From contig CAXUJK010000006.1 of assembly GCA_964251385.1 (NCBI GenBank), forward strand, positions 1 to 64,000: a stretch of DNA of 64,000 nucleotides, written 5' to 3'. The position numbers and the translations under genes are program-made. The notes below the pieces were generated by a model. The model was not told the DNA's origin. It saw nothing but the letters and a program-made list of their open reading frames with translations, and searched no databases. This DNA is from CADCVW01 sp964251385. Its GTDB lineage: Bacteria; Pseudomonadota; Alphaproteobacteria; Sphingomonadales; Sphingomonadaceae. Shown here piece after piece: positions 31,168-42,305 of this stretch. Numbering within the stretch: position 1 is the first letter of the stretch; each line of letters starts with the position of its first letter.

Positions 31168-32942
31168 AGTTTTTCTTGACGGGCGCGGCCCTCGCGCTCT
31201 CCGCAACGCCCGCGACGGCGCAGATCGAGGCGGTAGCGCAAGAGGCGGCACGCGCGCCGCTGCCGGTTCCGGCGGCACCTCTTCCGATCTACGTCGCGCC
31301 CGTTAAGCCGAAGGTGTCCGCGACCGCGTCTTCGTACCGGTCGGTGTTCGCGGCGCTCAAGGCGGAGAACTGGTCGACCGCCACCGCGCTGCTCGACGGC
31401 ATGCGCGATGGGCCTCTGCACGCGGTGGCGCGCGCGGAACTGTACTTGGCGAAAGGCTCGCCGCGCGTCGAAGTCGGCCAGTTGCTCAGCCTGATCGAAA
31501 CCGCGCCCGAGCTGCCGCAGGCTCCGCAACTCGTCACGCTGGCGCGCGCGCGCGGCGCGGAATACCTGCCGAACCTGCCATCCGAACAGCGTCTCGTCGG
31601 CCTGACCCCTTCCCCGCGCCGCGAACGCGCGCGCTCCGTGACCGGAGACCCGGTCAGCGATACGATGCGCCCTCTCGCCGAACCGCTGATCAAGGATGAT
31701 CAGCCCGCCGCGCTCGAAGCGTTGCTGATGGAACGTGAGCCATACCTCACCCCGGACGCGCGCACCGAGTGGCAGCAGCGGACCGCGTGGACCTACTACG
31801 TCGTCGGCAACTACGACGGCGCGCGCCGCCTCGCCGAGTCCGCTCGCGCCGGGTACGGCGACTGGGCGGTTCAGGGAGACTGGGTGCTCGGGCTGACTGC
31901 GTGGCGGCAGGCCGATTGCGCGACGGCGGCGGACGCGTTCGGGCGGGTCGCCTCACGTTCGCGCGACGCGGATCTGACGTCCGCCGGGCACTACTGGGCC
32001 GCGCGAGCGGATCTCATGTGCAAGCGCCCGGAACGCGTGCAGGCGCGCATGCGTAGCGCCGCGCGGCTGTCCGAAACCTTCTACGGCCTGCTCGCGGGCG
32101 CGACGCTCAACCTCGCCAAGCCGAAGACCTCGGTCAGCATCACCGCCGCAACGTTGCTCGCGACGCGTCCCAACGTGCGCGCGGCGGCGATGCTCGCGGA
32201 GATCGGCGAGACCAGGCTCGCCGACACGCTGATCCGGCACCAGGCGCGGATCGGCGCGGGCACGGACCATGCCGGATTGTTGGGGGTCGCCGCCAAACTC
32301 GATTTGGCGTCGACGCAGTACTGGCTGGCGCATAATGGCCCGAGCGGAACGTACGTCCGCGTGGGCGACCGGTATCCGGCTCCGAGCTGGAGCCCACGCC
32401 GCGGCTGGCGCGTCGACAAGGCACTCGTGTTCGCGCACACGCTGCAGGAGTCGGCGTTCCGCACGGCGGTCGTCAGCCCGGCGGGTGCAACCGGGCTGAT
32501 GCAGGTGCGCCCGGGTACGGCAGGCGACATCGCGCGCGAACGCGGCGAGTCTTTTTCCGCCGATCAGCTGCGCGAGCCTGCGTACAATATCGAGTACGGC
32601 CAATCCTATCTGGAATATCTGCGCGATCGCAGTGCCACAGGCGGACTGCTGCCTAAGGTCATCGCGGCCTACAACGCGGGTACCGTGCCCGTCGAAAAGT
32701 GGAACCTGTCGGTGCGCGACGGCGGCGATCCGCTGCTCTACATCGAGTCGCTTCCCTACTGGGAAACGCGCGGCTACGTGCCGACGATCCTGCGCAACTA
32801 CTGGATCTATCAGGCGGAGGCGGGCGAGGCGTCACCAAGCCTGGTCGCGCTGGCGCAGGGCAAATGGCCGCGCTTCCCGACGGTGTCGCAGCGCGTCGCT
32901 CGCCGCAACGACGAGGGTCAGGTCGCGCAGCCCACGCGCTAA
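31164..32942 (+). CDS. Soluble lytic murein transglycosylase (SLT)
   Basis: The product is 592 aa. MKFFLTGAALALSATPATAQ is a Sec signal peptide. Residues ~60-400 form an alpha-helical, TPR-like superhelix as in Slt70. The catalytic SLT domain begins near 415: ALVFAHTLQESAFRTAVVS with catalytic E429, then GATGLMQVRPGTA, YNIEYGQSYLEYL and AAYNAGTVPVEKW. It cleaves glycan strands in the periplasm to make 1,6-anhydro-muropeptides. The start overlaps the glycosylase stop. Confidence 0.94.
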   Translation: MKFFLTGAALALSATPATAQIEAVAQEAARAPLPVPAAPLPIYVAPVKPKVSATASSYRSVFAALKAENWSTATALLDGMRDGPLHAVARAELYLAKGSPRVEVGQLLSLIETAPELPQAPQLVTLARARGAEYLPNLPSEQRLVGLTPSPRRERARSVTGDPVSDTMRPLAEPLIKDDQPAALEALLMEREPYLTPDARTEWQQRTAWTYYVVGNYDGARRLAESARAGYGDWAVQGDWVLGLTAWRQADCATAADAFGRVASRSRDADLTSAGHYWAARADLMCKRPERVQARMRSAARLSETFYGLLAGATLNLAKPKTSVSITAATLLATRPNVRAAAMLAEIGETRLADTLIRHQARIGAGTDHAGLLGVAAKLDLASTQYWLAHNGPSGTYVRVGDRYPAPSWSPRRGWRVDKALVFAHTLQESAFRTAVVSPAGATGLMQVRPGTAGDIARERGESFSADQLREPAYNIEYGQSYLEYLRDRSATGGLLPKVIAAYNAGTVPVEKWNLSVRDGGDPLLYIESLPYWETRGYVPTILRNYWIYQAEAGEASPSLVALAQGKWPRFPTVSQRVARRNDEGQVAQPTR

Positions 32943-32947
32943 TGTTC

Positions 32948-32976
32948 TTGATCTGTTCTTCACACTCGGGTATACA
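32948..32976 (+). promoter_or_regulatory. Candidate promoter of the radical SAM gene
   Basis: TTGATC (32948-32953) and TATACA (32971-32976) are separated by 17 bases. The predicted start of transcription, ~7 bases past the -10 box, falls on the GTG start at 32983, so the message would be leaderless. This is a pattern match only. Confidence 0.4.
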
Positions 32977-32982
32977 CAATGC

Positions 32983-34059
32983 GTGCCCGTTCTTCCCGCC
33001 ATCGCCGGTCGAGGCGCGACGCTTAACGGCCTGAGCACGCGCTTCGACGCTTCGCTGCGCGAGACGTGCGAGGACTGGCTCGACGCTCGCGAGGCGATCG
33101 ACGGGCCGATGCCGCATCTGCGCACCACGGTGACGATCGAGCGGCCCAAGACGATCATTTCCCGCAACACGTCGCCCGACATCGGTTTCGACCGCTCGAT
33201 CAACCCGTATCGCGGGTGCGAGCATGGCTGCATCTACTGTTTCGCCCGGCCGACGCACGCGTTCCACGACCTGTCGCCCGGGCTGGATTTCGAAACCAAG
33301 CTGTTCGCCAAGCCGGACGCCGCGGCGCTGCTGCGGGTCGAGCTGTCGAAGAAGACCTACGCCGTCGCTCCGATGGCGTTGGGCACCAACACCGATCCGT
33401 ATCAGCCGATTGAGGCGCGCTACGGGGTCACCCGGTCGATCGTCGAGGTGCTGGCGGAAACAAACCACCCGCTGTCGATCACGACCAAGTCGGACAGGGT
33501 GACGCGCGACATCGACCTGCTTAGCCCCATGGCGGAGCGCGGGCTGGTCGCGGTGTGCGTATCGGTTACGTCGCTGGACCCGGCAGTGTCGCGCACGCTC
33601 GAGCCGCGCGCGCCGTCCGCGCGCAAGCGGCTGGCGGCGGTTCGCGCGCTGACCGACGCGGGCATTCCGACCTTCGTCTCGCTCGCGCCGGTCGTGCCCG
33701 CGATCACGGATCACGAACTCGAGCACCTCGTCGAGGCTGCCGCGAAGGCGGGTGCGATCGGGAGTTTCTACATCCCGCTCAGGCTGCCGTACGAGATCGC
33801 GCCTTTGTTCAAGGCGTGGCTGGAAGCGCATTATCCCGACCGCGCGGACAAGGTCATGGGCATCGTGCGATCGATCCGCGACGGGCGCGACAACGATCCG
33901 GGGTTCTTCAGCCGCATGCGCGGTACCGGGCCTTGGGCCGACCTGCTGCGCACGCGCTTCTCGATCGCGACCAAGCGGCATGGGTTGATCGGGGATTATC
34001 CGAAGCTGCGCACGGATTTGTTCGAGGCTCCGGCGGGAGCGCAGATGCGGCTATTTTGA
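32983..34059 (+). CDS. PA0069-family radical SAM protein
   Basis: The product is 358 aa from a GTG at 32983 (VPVLPAIAGRGATLN). The radical SAM cluster motif is CEHGCIYC (CX3CX2C), in the context INPYRGCEHGCIYCFARPTH that marks the PA0069/SplB-like subfamily. Further motifs are LGTNTDPYQPIE and SITTKSDRVTRDIDLL. The family is often described as DNA-repair-photolyase-like or SPL-related, but no substrate is proven. It follows slt; a palindromic repeat lies just after its stop. Confidence 0.9.
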   Translation: MPVLPAIAGRGATLNGLSTRFDASLRETCEDWLDAREAIDGPMPHLRTTVTIERPKTIISRNTSPDIGFDRSINPYRGCEHGCIYCFARPTHAFHDLSPGLDFETKLFAKPDAAALLRVELSKKTYAVAPMALGTNTDPYQPIEARYGVTRSIVEVLAETNHPLSITTKSDRVTRDIDLLSPMAERGLVAVCVSVTSLDPAVSRTLEPRAPSARKRLAAVRALTDAGIPTFVSLAPVVPAITDHELEHLVEAAAKAGAIGSFYIPLRLPYEIAPLFKAWLEAHYPDRADKVMGIVRSIRDGRDNDPGFFSRMRGTGPWADLLRTRFSIATKRHGLIGDYPKLRTDLFEAPAGAQMRLF

Positions 34060-34067
34060 ACCGGTAT

Positions 34068-34153
34068 GTCATCCCAGCGCATGCTGGGATCTCGGTGGTG
34101 TCGAGCTGCCGGCAGTCGAGGCTTCCTGAGATCCCAGCATGCGCTGGGATGAC
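34068..34153. repeat. REP-like palindromic repeat, copy B (CATCCCAGC family)
   Basis: An 86-base palindrome fills the gap between two convergent genes (stops at 34059 and 34156). The outer arms are perfect complements: GTCATCCCAGCGCATGCTGG reading in from 34068, and its complement ending at 34153; the match extends through GGATCTC/GAGATCC. It can act as a bidirectional terminator or message stabiliser here. It is the most perfect of the three copies. Confidence 0.88.
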
Positions 34154-34155
34154 GG

Positions 34156-35745
<1,590 letters not shown>

Positions 35746-35757
35746 CCCGCCTATCAT

Positions 35758-38700
35758 CTAGGCGACCGCCGCGAGCTTGGGGGCCTCGAGCACGCTCAGC
35801 GTCACGGCTTCCTCCCCCGCGACGCGCGCGATCCGCGCCGCGATCTCGGCGTCCAAAGTAAAATCCCTGCCGAGGAGAAGCGACGCGCGCATTCCGTCCG
35901 CGACAACCTCGATCTCGACATGTCCGTTGCCGCCCCGTGCGTCGACCAGTTCGGCCGCGAGCGCGTCGAGCGTCGCGCGATCGGTCACGGTCGCGGTCAG
36001 CCGCACGCGCGTGCGGCGGCTGAGCGCCTCGAACGGCTGGATGCGCTTGACGGTGATGCGTGGGGCTTCCTCGCCGGGCTTGCGGTCGAGTTCGACCGTC
36101 AACAACCCGCATCCGCCAATCTTCGCGGCGGCTTCGATGTCGGTCGCGACATTATCGTCGAACACGGTCGCCTCGAATTGGCCCGATGCGTCCGACAAAC
36201 ACGTTATCATGTAGCGCTTGCCCTTGGCCGAGGTGCGCCAGCGTGCGTCCTCGACAAGCCCGGCCATCAGCGCGCCCGTGCGCCCGCCTTCGGGTGACGA
36301 TCCCGCCAGCGCGGAGAAGCTGCGCGCGCCGTTGGCGTCGGCCAGATGCCGGTAGCGGTCGACCGGGTGCGCGGAGAAGTAGAAGCCGAACGCGTCCTTC
36401 TCGCGGGTCATGCGGTCGGCGACGCCCCATGCGGCGGAGCGCGGAAGCTGAATTGGCGCGACACCCGCATCGTTGCTGCCTCCGAAAAGCCCGCCCTGCC
36501 CGCTCTCCCGCGATTCCGCCGCGCTACACGCGTGCGCGAGGATCGTCTCGGCCGCCGCGAACACGCCCGCACGCTCGGGTGCGATACCGTCGAACGCGCC
36601 CGCGCCCGCGAGGCTCTCGATCTGCTTGCGGTTGAGCGCGCGGGCATCCACGCGGTCGGCGAAATCGTCGAGCGACTCGAACGGACCCGTCCCGATGCGC
36701 TCGGCCACGAGCTGCTCCATCGCGCCTTCGCCGACGCCTTTCAGCGCGCCAAGAGCATAGCGGACCGCGTCACCCTCGATGGTGAACGCCGCCTCGCTCT
36801 TGTTGATGCACGGCGGCAGGCACGCGACCTTGGACCGGCGCATGTCGTCCACGAACAAGCATAACTTCTCCGTTGTGCCGATGTCGAAGCACATGGACGC
36901 GGCGAAGAATACGGTCGGGTGGTGCGCCTTGAGCCACGCGGTCTGGTACGCGATCAGCGCGTAGGCGGCGGCGTGGCTCTTGTTGAAGCCGTAGCCGGCG
37001 AACTTGTCGATGAGGTCGAACAATGCGGATGCGTCTTTCCGCGACAACCCGTTCGCGCCTGCGCCGCTGACGAAACGTTCGCGCTGCGCGTCCATCTCCG
37101 CCTGGATCTTCTTGCCCATGGCGCGGCGCAGCAGGTCGGCCTCGCCCAGCGAAAACCCCGCGACGACCTGCGCGGCCTGCATGACCTGTTCTTGGTAGAC
37201 GAAGATGCCGTAGGTTTCGGCAAGCACGCCTTCGAGCAGCCGGTGCGGGTAGGCGATCGGCTCTCGGCCGTTCTTGCGCGCGCCGAACATGGGGATGTTG
37301 TCCATCGGGCCCGGTCGGTACAGCGACACGAGCGCGATGATGTCGCCGAAACTCGTCGGCTTCACCGCCGCCAGCGTGCGCCGCATGCCTTCGGACTCGA
37401 GCTGGAACACGCCGACGGTGTCGCCGCGCTGGAGCAGCGTGAACACCGCCGGATCGTCCCAGTCGAGCGCGTCGAAGTCGACGGGCGTGCCTTGGGCGGC
37501 CAGCATCTCTTTCGCGCGGCGCAGGACGGAAAGCGTCTTCAGGCCGAGGAAATCGAACTTCACCAACCCCGCGGCTTCGACGTATTTCATGTCGAACTGC
37601 GTGACCGGCATGTCGGATCGCGGATCGCGGAACAGCGGCACGAGCGCGTCGAGCCTGCGATCTCCGATGACGACGCCAGCCGCGTGGGTCGAGGCGTGGC
37701 GCGGCAGGCCTTCGAGCTTCATCGCCAAGTCGAACAGGTTCGTGACCTGCGCATCGTTCTTGTACGCGTCCGCCAATTCGACAACGCCGTTGAGCGCGCG
37801 TTCGAGCGTCCACGGGTCGGTCGGATGGTTGGGGACGAGCTTGGCCAGCCGGTCGATCTGGCCGTAGGACATCTGCAGCACGCGGCCCGTGTCCTTGAGG
37901 ACGGCGCGCGCCTTCAATCGTCCGAAGGTGATGATCTGCGCGACGCGGTCGGTGCCGTAGCGGCTTTGGACGTAGCGGATAACCTCGCCACGCCTGGTTT
38001 CGCAGAAATCGATGTCGAAGTCGGGCATCGATACGCGTTCGGGATTGAGGAAGCGTTCGAACAGCAGGCCGAGCCGGATGGGATCGAGATCGGTGATCGT
38101 CAGCGCCCACGCGACGACCGACCCCGCCCCCGATCCGCGGCCGGGGCCGACGGGGATGCCTTCCGACTTGGCCCATTTGATGAAGTCGGCGACGATGAGG
38201 AAGTAGCCCGGGAATCCCATGCCTGCGATCACGTCGACTTCGAATTCGAGGCGGTCGCGGTACGGCTGGCGGTCGGTCTCAGGCGACAGCTTGGCGAGGC
38301 GAAGCTCGAGCCCGGCGCGCGCGTCGAGGCGCAGCTGTTCGGCTTCGTCGTCCGTCAGCGTCGGCAGGATGGGCTTGCGGTGCGGTGCGGCGACGGCACA
38401 GCGGCGGGCGACGACGCCCGTGTTGGAAATCGCCTCGGGCAGGTCGGCGAACAGTTCGGCCATCTGCGCGGCGGGCTTGATCCACGCCTCGGGGGACGAA
38501 CGCACGCGCTCCTCCGTCTCGACGTAAGAAGACGCGGCGATGCACAGCATGATGTCGTGCGCGCCGTGGAAGTCGGGTTCGGCGTACGCGGCGGGGTTGG
38601 TCGCCACGAGCGGCAGGTCTCGGTCGTAAGCCAATTCGATAAGCGGGGCTTCCGCGGCCTCCTCGACCGCGTCGCCGCGACGGCTGAGCTCGATGTACAG

Positions 38701-39192
38701 CCGGTCCGGAAACAGCGCCTCCAGCGCCAGCGCGTAGGGGGTCGCGTCCTGGCTCGCGGCGAGCAGCCGGGCGAGCGCGCCCTCCCCTCCTGCGGTCAGT
38801 GCTATCAGACCCGCGGTTCGGCCCTGCAGCACGGTCAGCGGCACGTGCGGGTCGTGTTCGGGTGGGCGCGCGATGTGCGCCTGCGACACGAGCGCGCACA
38901 GATTGGCATAGCCGACCTCGTCCTGCGCATAGAGCGCGAGCCAGTCGATAATCGGCGGCTTACCCTCGGGCGTGCCGGGACGCGCGATAGCGAGCATCGT
39001 GCCGATCACCGGCTGCACGCCCACCTTGGCGCACGCATCGGAGAAGGGCATCGCGCCGTACAGGCCATTGCGATCCGTCAGCGCGGCGGCGGGGAAGCCG
39101 CGCGCTTGCGCGGTCTTGGCGATGTCCTTGGGATCGATCGCGCCTTCGAGCATCGTGTAGGCCGACAGGATGCGCAGCGGGACGAACGTCAT
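35758..39192 (-). CDS. dnaE: DnaE, DNA polymerase III alpha subunit
   Basis: The product is 1144 aa. The PHP domain occupies ~1-270, but its first metal-binding block reads FVPLRILSAYTML where E. coli has FVHLRVHSDYSMI: two His and one Asp are replaced, so this domain is probably not a nuclease. The polymerase has the catalytic Asp block SMPDFDIDFCETRRGEV (~385-400) and VGPGRGSGAGSVVAWAL. Thumb and fingers follow (GVFQLESEGMRRTL, YGIFVYQEQVMQAA), then HhH and OB-fold regions. It is the replicative polymerase. No gene overlaps its start. Confidence 0.96.
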   Translation of the reverse strand: MTFVPLRILSAYTMLEGAIDPKDIAKTAQARGFPAAALTDRNGLYGAMPFSDACAKVGVQPVIGTMLAIARPGTPEGKPPIIDWLALYAQDEVGYANLCALVSQAHIARPPEHDPHVPLTVLQGRTAGLIALTAGGEGALARLLAASQDATPYALALEALFPDRLYIELSRRGDAVEEAAEAPLIELAYDRDLPLVATNPAAYAEPDFHGAHDIMLCIAASSYVETEERVRSSPEAWIKPAAQMAELFADLPEAISNTGVVARRCAVAAPHRKPILPTLTDDEAEQLRLDARAGLELRLAKLSPETDRQPYRDRLEFEVDVIAGMGFPGYFLIVADFIKWAKSEGIPVGPGRGSGAGSVVAWALTITDLDPIRLGLLFERFLNPERVSMPDFDIDFCETRRGEVIRYVQSRYGTDRVAQIITFGRLKARAVLKDTGRVLQMSYGQIDRLAKLVPNHPTDPWTLERALNGVVELADAYKNDAQVTNLFDLAMKLEGLPRHASTHAAGVVIGDRRLDALVPLFRDPRSDMPVTQFDMKYVEAAGLVKFDFLGLKTLSVLRRAKEMLAAQGTPVDFDALDWDDPAVFTLLQRGDTVGVFQLESEGMRRTLAAVKPTSFGDIIALVSLYRPGPMDNIPMFGARKNGREPIAYPHRLLEGVLAETYGIFVYQEQVMQAAQVVAGFSLGEADLLRRAMGKKIQAEMDAQRERFVSGAGANGLSRKDASALFDLIDKFAGYGFNKSHAAAYALIAYQTAWLKAHHPTVFFAASMCFDIGTTEKLCLFVDDMRRSKVACLPPCINKSEAAFTIEGDAVRYALGALKGVGEGAMEQLVAERIGTGPFESLDDFADRVDARALNRKQIESLAGAGAFDGIAPERAGVFAAAETILAHACSAAESRESGQGGLFGGSNDAGVAPIQLPRSAAWGVADRMTREKDAFGFYFSAHPVDRYRHLADANGARSFSALAGSSPEGGRTGALMAGLVEDARWRTSAKGKRYMITCLSDASGQFEATVFDDNVATDIEAAAKIGGCGLLTVELDRKPGEEAPRITVKRIQPFEALSRRTRVRLTATVTDRATLDALAAELVDARGGNGHVEIEVVADGMRASLLLGRDFTLDAEIAARIARVAGEEAVTLSVLEAPKLAAVA

Positions 39193-39252
39193 GGCAAGGT
39201 TATGCGGGCCCCGATCGATTTGGGAAAGCGGTTAAAGCTGGCGGCGCCACCG

Positions 39253-40341
39253 CTACTCGCCCGCGATGTCGTTGATCTCCGCGATACGGTCCTCGTACGC
39301 GGACGCGACGCATTCCTCCGATCCGCAGCGATCGCGGTACGCCAGGAAGCGTAGCCGACTCGCGGATAATGCACGCTTTGTCTCGCCGTCGGCGCGATCA
39401 TTGGCGCGGGAGTAGACGTTGGCCATCGCGCGGTCGCGGGCGGCAAGGTCGCTCGATCCGCATATCTGCTTCTCGACGCGACTGCGCGCGTAGCGGCAGT
39501 TGAAGCTCGGACGCGCGGTGGCCGTACGCGCCGCGCGCGGTTCGGCCTCCCCGCGTTCGTCCCGGCGCGCGGTCGCGATGCGTGCTTCACGACGCGCGCG
39601 CTCCTCGATCTGCGCCGTGCGCGCGAGTTCGGCGCGGCGCTCGTCCTCGCGGATGCGCCGCAGGTAGGCGGTGCGCTCGGCCGCCGCGGCCGCCGCTTCG
39701 CGACTCGCCTGCGCGCGCGAGCGCTGCTGGGCGGGCGTGATCACCGGCGCGGGCGTTTCGACGTCGTCGATATCGGGCTCGGCCTCACCGACGACGGGTC
39801 CGGGCTCGGGAACGTCGATCGGGTCCGCCACCGCGACCCGCGTGGCACCTCGCGCCGGGTCGAACCCGGCCAGGCGGTATACGATCGGCTCGCCGCCATC
39901 GATCTTGAACACGGTGCCGCTGCCGTCCGCCGCGGCTTGCGCAGAATAGGTGACATCGGCAGCGAGCCGCTGCCGCCCGTCGAACGCCGCGCCCGCGCCC
40001 GGGGGCAATTCGAGGATCATGCGGCCCGAACACACCGTCAGCCCGAGCGCCTCGTCGCGGCTTTCGAGCAGCGGGTTTTCCATGCGCACGACCGACGCAT
40101 CGGCCAGCGCGTCGAGGCTTTCCGTGTCGCGTTCGCGGATGCGCTTGGCTTCGTCGAACGCGGACTCCTTCAACCGGAGGTAGGTCGCATTGGCCGCGCA
40201 CAACCTGCCCGCGGCCGACGACGTCTTCGTGGTAGTCGTCGCAACCTTGTTCTCCGCCTGTTTGGCACCGCCGAGCAGGTCGCAGCCGCCCAGACCAAGC
40301 ATCAGAGCGGGCACCGCCGCCAGCCTTGCGAACTCACGCAT
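39253..40341 (-). CDS. Lipoprotein with C-terminal LprI-like domain
   Basis: The product is 362 aa from the ATG at 40341, which overlaps the lolD stop. MREFARLAAVPALMLGLGGC is a lipoprotein signal with C20 acylated. The middle has an Ala/Arg/Glu-rich, charged helix (~205-275: AAAERTAYLRRIREDERRAE). The C-terminal ~85 residues have three to five Cys in the LprI (DUF1311) pattern: PSFNCRYARSRVEKQICGSSDLAARDRAMANVYSRA and RDRCGSEECV. In Mycobacterium LprI inhibits lysozyme; here function is unknown. It follows the LolCDE export genes, which act on lipoproteins, but this may be coincidence. Confidence 0.8.
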   Translation of the reverse strand: MREFARLAAVPALMLGLGGCDLLGGAKQAENKVATTTTKTSSAAGRLCAANATYLRLKESAFDEAKRIRERDTESLDALADASVVRMENPLLESRDEALGLTVCSGRMILELPPGAGAAFDGRQRLAADVTYSAQAAADGSGTVFKIDGGEPIVYRLAGFDPARGATRVAVADPIDVPEPGPVVGEAEPDIDDVETPAPVITPAQQRSRAQASREAAAAAAERTAYLRRIREDERRAELARTAQIEERARREARIATARRDERGEAEPRAARTATARPSFNCRYARSRVEKQICGSSDLAARDRAMANVYSRANDRADGETKRALSASRLRFLAYRDRCGSEECVASAYEDRIAEINDIAGE

Positions 40342-41062
40342 CACTTACCTCGCTCAAGACCCGCTCGTCCGGCCGGCCGCGTTCTTCTAGTCGGCCCTCG
40401 TGCAGCCGCACCACCCGGTCCATCTTGGCCGCAAGCCGGACATTATGCGTCGCAACCAGCGCGGCGCTGCCTTCGTTCCGCACGAGCCGCAGGAACTCCT
40501 CCAGGACGATGTCCGCAGTGGCCTCGTCGAGATTGCCGGTGGGCTCGTCCGCCAAGACGAGCTTGGGCGCGTTGGCGAGCGCGCGGGCGACGGCGACCCG
40601 CTGCTGCTCGCCGCCCGACAATTGGCTGGGCCGGTGCGTCAGGCGGTGGCCAAGCCCCAGCGCGCCCAGTAGCGTCGCGGCGCGCGCTTCCGCGTCGGCG
40701 GCGGTGGCACCGAAGATGAGTTGGGGCAGGACGACGTTTTCCGACGCGTTGAAGTCGGGCAGCAGATGATGGAACTGGTAGACGAAGCCCAAAGCGGTGC
40801 GGCGCAGGCGCGTGCGGCCTTCATTGTCCAGGCTCGCCGCTTCTTCGCCCGCGATGCGGATCGATCCGTCGAAGCCGCCTTCGAGCAGGCCGACCGCCTG
40901 GAGAAGTGTGGACTTGCCCGAACCGGAGGGCCCCAGAAGCGCGACGATTTCTCCGGATGCGACGGACAGGTCGACACCGCGCAAGACTTCGATCGTCGTG
41001 TCGCCTTGGGTGAAGCTTCGCGTCAGGCCTTCGACGACCAGCGCGTCGCCAGCGTCACTCAT
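40334..41062 (-). CDS. lolD: LolD, ATPase of the lipoprotein exporter
   Basis: The product is 242 aa. Walker A is GPSGSGKST, the signature is LSGGEQQRVAVARAL, Walker B is KLVLADEPTGNLDE, and the H-loop is ATHN. The E-loop region YQFHHLLPDFNASENV is typical of LolD/MacB-type ABC ATPases. It powers release of lipoproteins from the inner membrane to LolA. It overlaps the upstream permease gene by 8 bases. Confidence 0.94.
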   Translation of the reverse strand: MSDAGDALVVEGLTRSFTQGDTTIEVLRGVDLSVASGEIVALLGPSGSGKSTLLQAVGLLEGGFDGSIRIAGEEAASLDNEGRTRLRRTALGFVYQFHHLLPDFNASENVVLPQLIFGATAADAEARAATLLGALGLGHRLTHRPSQLSGGEQQRVAVARALANAPKLVLADEPTGNLDEATADIVLEEFLRLVRNEGSAALVATHNVRLAAKMDRVVRLHEGRLEERGRPDERVLSEVSDA

Positions 41063-42305
41063 ACCGCAGCACCTGCACCGGATCCGTGCTCGCCGCCTTG
41101 AACGCGGGATAGAGCGTTGCCAGGAAGCTGAACAGAAGCGCCATGACGATGATCGCGACGACCTCGAAAGGGTCGGTTTTGGACGGCAGTTCGGTCAGGA
41201 ATCGGATGGAAGGGTCCCACAGATTCTGCCCGGTTACCGCTTGCACGAAGTTCACCACGCCCTGGCGGAAGAACAGGAACAGGGCCCCCAACGCGCACCC
41301 CGCCATGATGCCGATCACGCCGACGATCGTCCCGACCGTCATGAACACCTTGAGGATGCTCGCGCGCGACGCGCCCATCGTGCGCAGGATGGCGATGTCG
41401 CGCATCTTGGCGCGCGCGAGCATGATGAGGCTCGACAAGATGTTGAACACCGCGACCAGGATGATGATCGAAAGGACGACGAACATCGCGATGCGCTCGA
41501 CCTCCAGCGCCTCGAACAGTGCCGCGTTCATCTGACGCCAGTCGGTGACGACCGCCCGCCCCTGCGTCTGCGCCGCCAGCGGCCGCAATATGTCGCCGAC
41601 CTTGTCTGCGTCCTCCGTTTCGATCTCGACCATCCCGACAGCATCACCCAGCAGGAGCAACGTCTGCGCGTCGTCGATCGGCATGACGACATAGGCGCTG
41701 TCGAAATCGTGCACGCCGACTTCGAAGATGGCGGCCACCTCGTACAGGACAGATCGCGGCACGGTTCCGAACGGCGTCGTGCGGCCTTCTGGGCTGATCA
41801 CGGTGATCGTGCCGCCGACGTTGACGCCCAGCGCCTCGGCCAATCGCACGCCGACCGCGACGCGCTCCGACCCGGGGGTGAGCGCGGCGAGGCTGCCCGA
41901 CAGGACCTTGCCATTGAGTGTCGGGTTGTTGCGGATATCCTGCGACCGCATTCCGCGCAGCAGCACCCCTTCGACACGGCCGCTGTGGCTCGCCATGAGC
42001 GGCTGTTCGATAAGCGGGGTCGCGGACGTGACGCCGGGCGTGGCGCGCGCTTCCTCGACGATCTGACGCCAGTCGGGAAGGCGTCCGCCGTAGCCCTGAA
42101 CCATGGCATGGCCGTTGAGGCCGACGATCTTGTCGAACAGCTCCGCACGGAACCCGTTCATCACGGACATGACGATGATCAGCGCGGCAACGCCGAGCAT
42201 GACCGCCACGGTGCTGATCGACGCGACGAGGAAGATGAACCCCTCTCCCTTGCCGGGGAGGAGGTAGCGCTTGGCGATCATGCGTTCGTAGCGGTTGAGG
42301 ATCAT
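41055..42305 (-). CDS. lolC: LolC/LolE-type permease of the lipoprotein exporter
   Basis: The product is 416 aa. One transmembrane helix near 22-47 (FIFLVASISTVAVMLGVAALIIVMSVMNGF) is followed by a large periplasmic domain (~50-260) and three C-terminal helices with the FtsX/MacB fold (IFNILSSLIMLARAKMRDIAILRTMGAS; IIVGVIG-type; AIIVMALLFSFLATLYPAFKA). In alphaproteobacteria a single LolF-like permease often replaces LolC and LolE, and only one is found here, so it may be a homodimer. It starts 4 bases inside the proS stop. Confidence 0.9.
   Translation of the reverse strand: MILNRYERMIAKRYLLPGKGEGFIFLVASISTVAVMLGVAALIIVMSVMNGFRAELFDKIVGLNGHAMVQGYGGRLPDWRQIVEEARATPGVTSATPLIEQPLMASHSGRVEGVLLRGMRSQDIRNNPTLNGKVLSGSLAALTPGSERVAVGVRLAEALGVNVGGTITVISPEGRTTPFGTVPRSVLYEVAAIFEVGVHDFDSAYVVMPIDDAQTLLLLGDAVGMVEIETEDADKVGDILRPLAAQTQGRAVVTDWRQMNAALFEALEVERIAMFVVLSIIILVAVFNILSSLIMLARAKMRDIAILRTMGASRASILKVFMTVGTIVGVIGIMAGCALGALFLFFRQGVVNFVQAVTGQNLWDPSIRFLTELPSKTDPFEVVAIIVMALLFSFLATLYPAFKAASTDPVQVLRYE

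Noticed and set aside
36919..39354. An 811-codon open frame antisense to dnaE
   Set aside because: dnaE is certain on the other strand; the antisense product has no domain signature.
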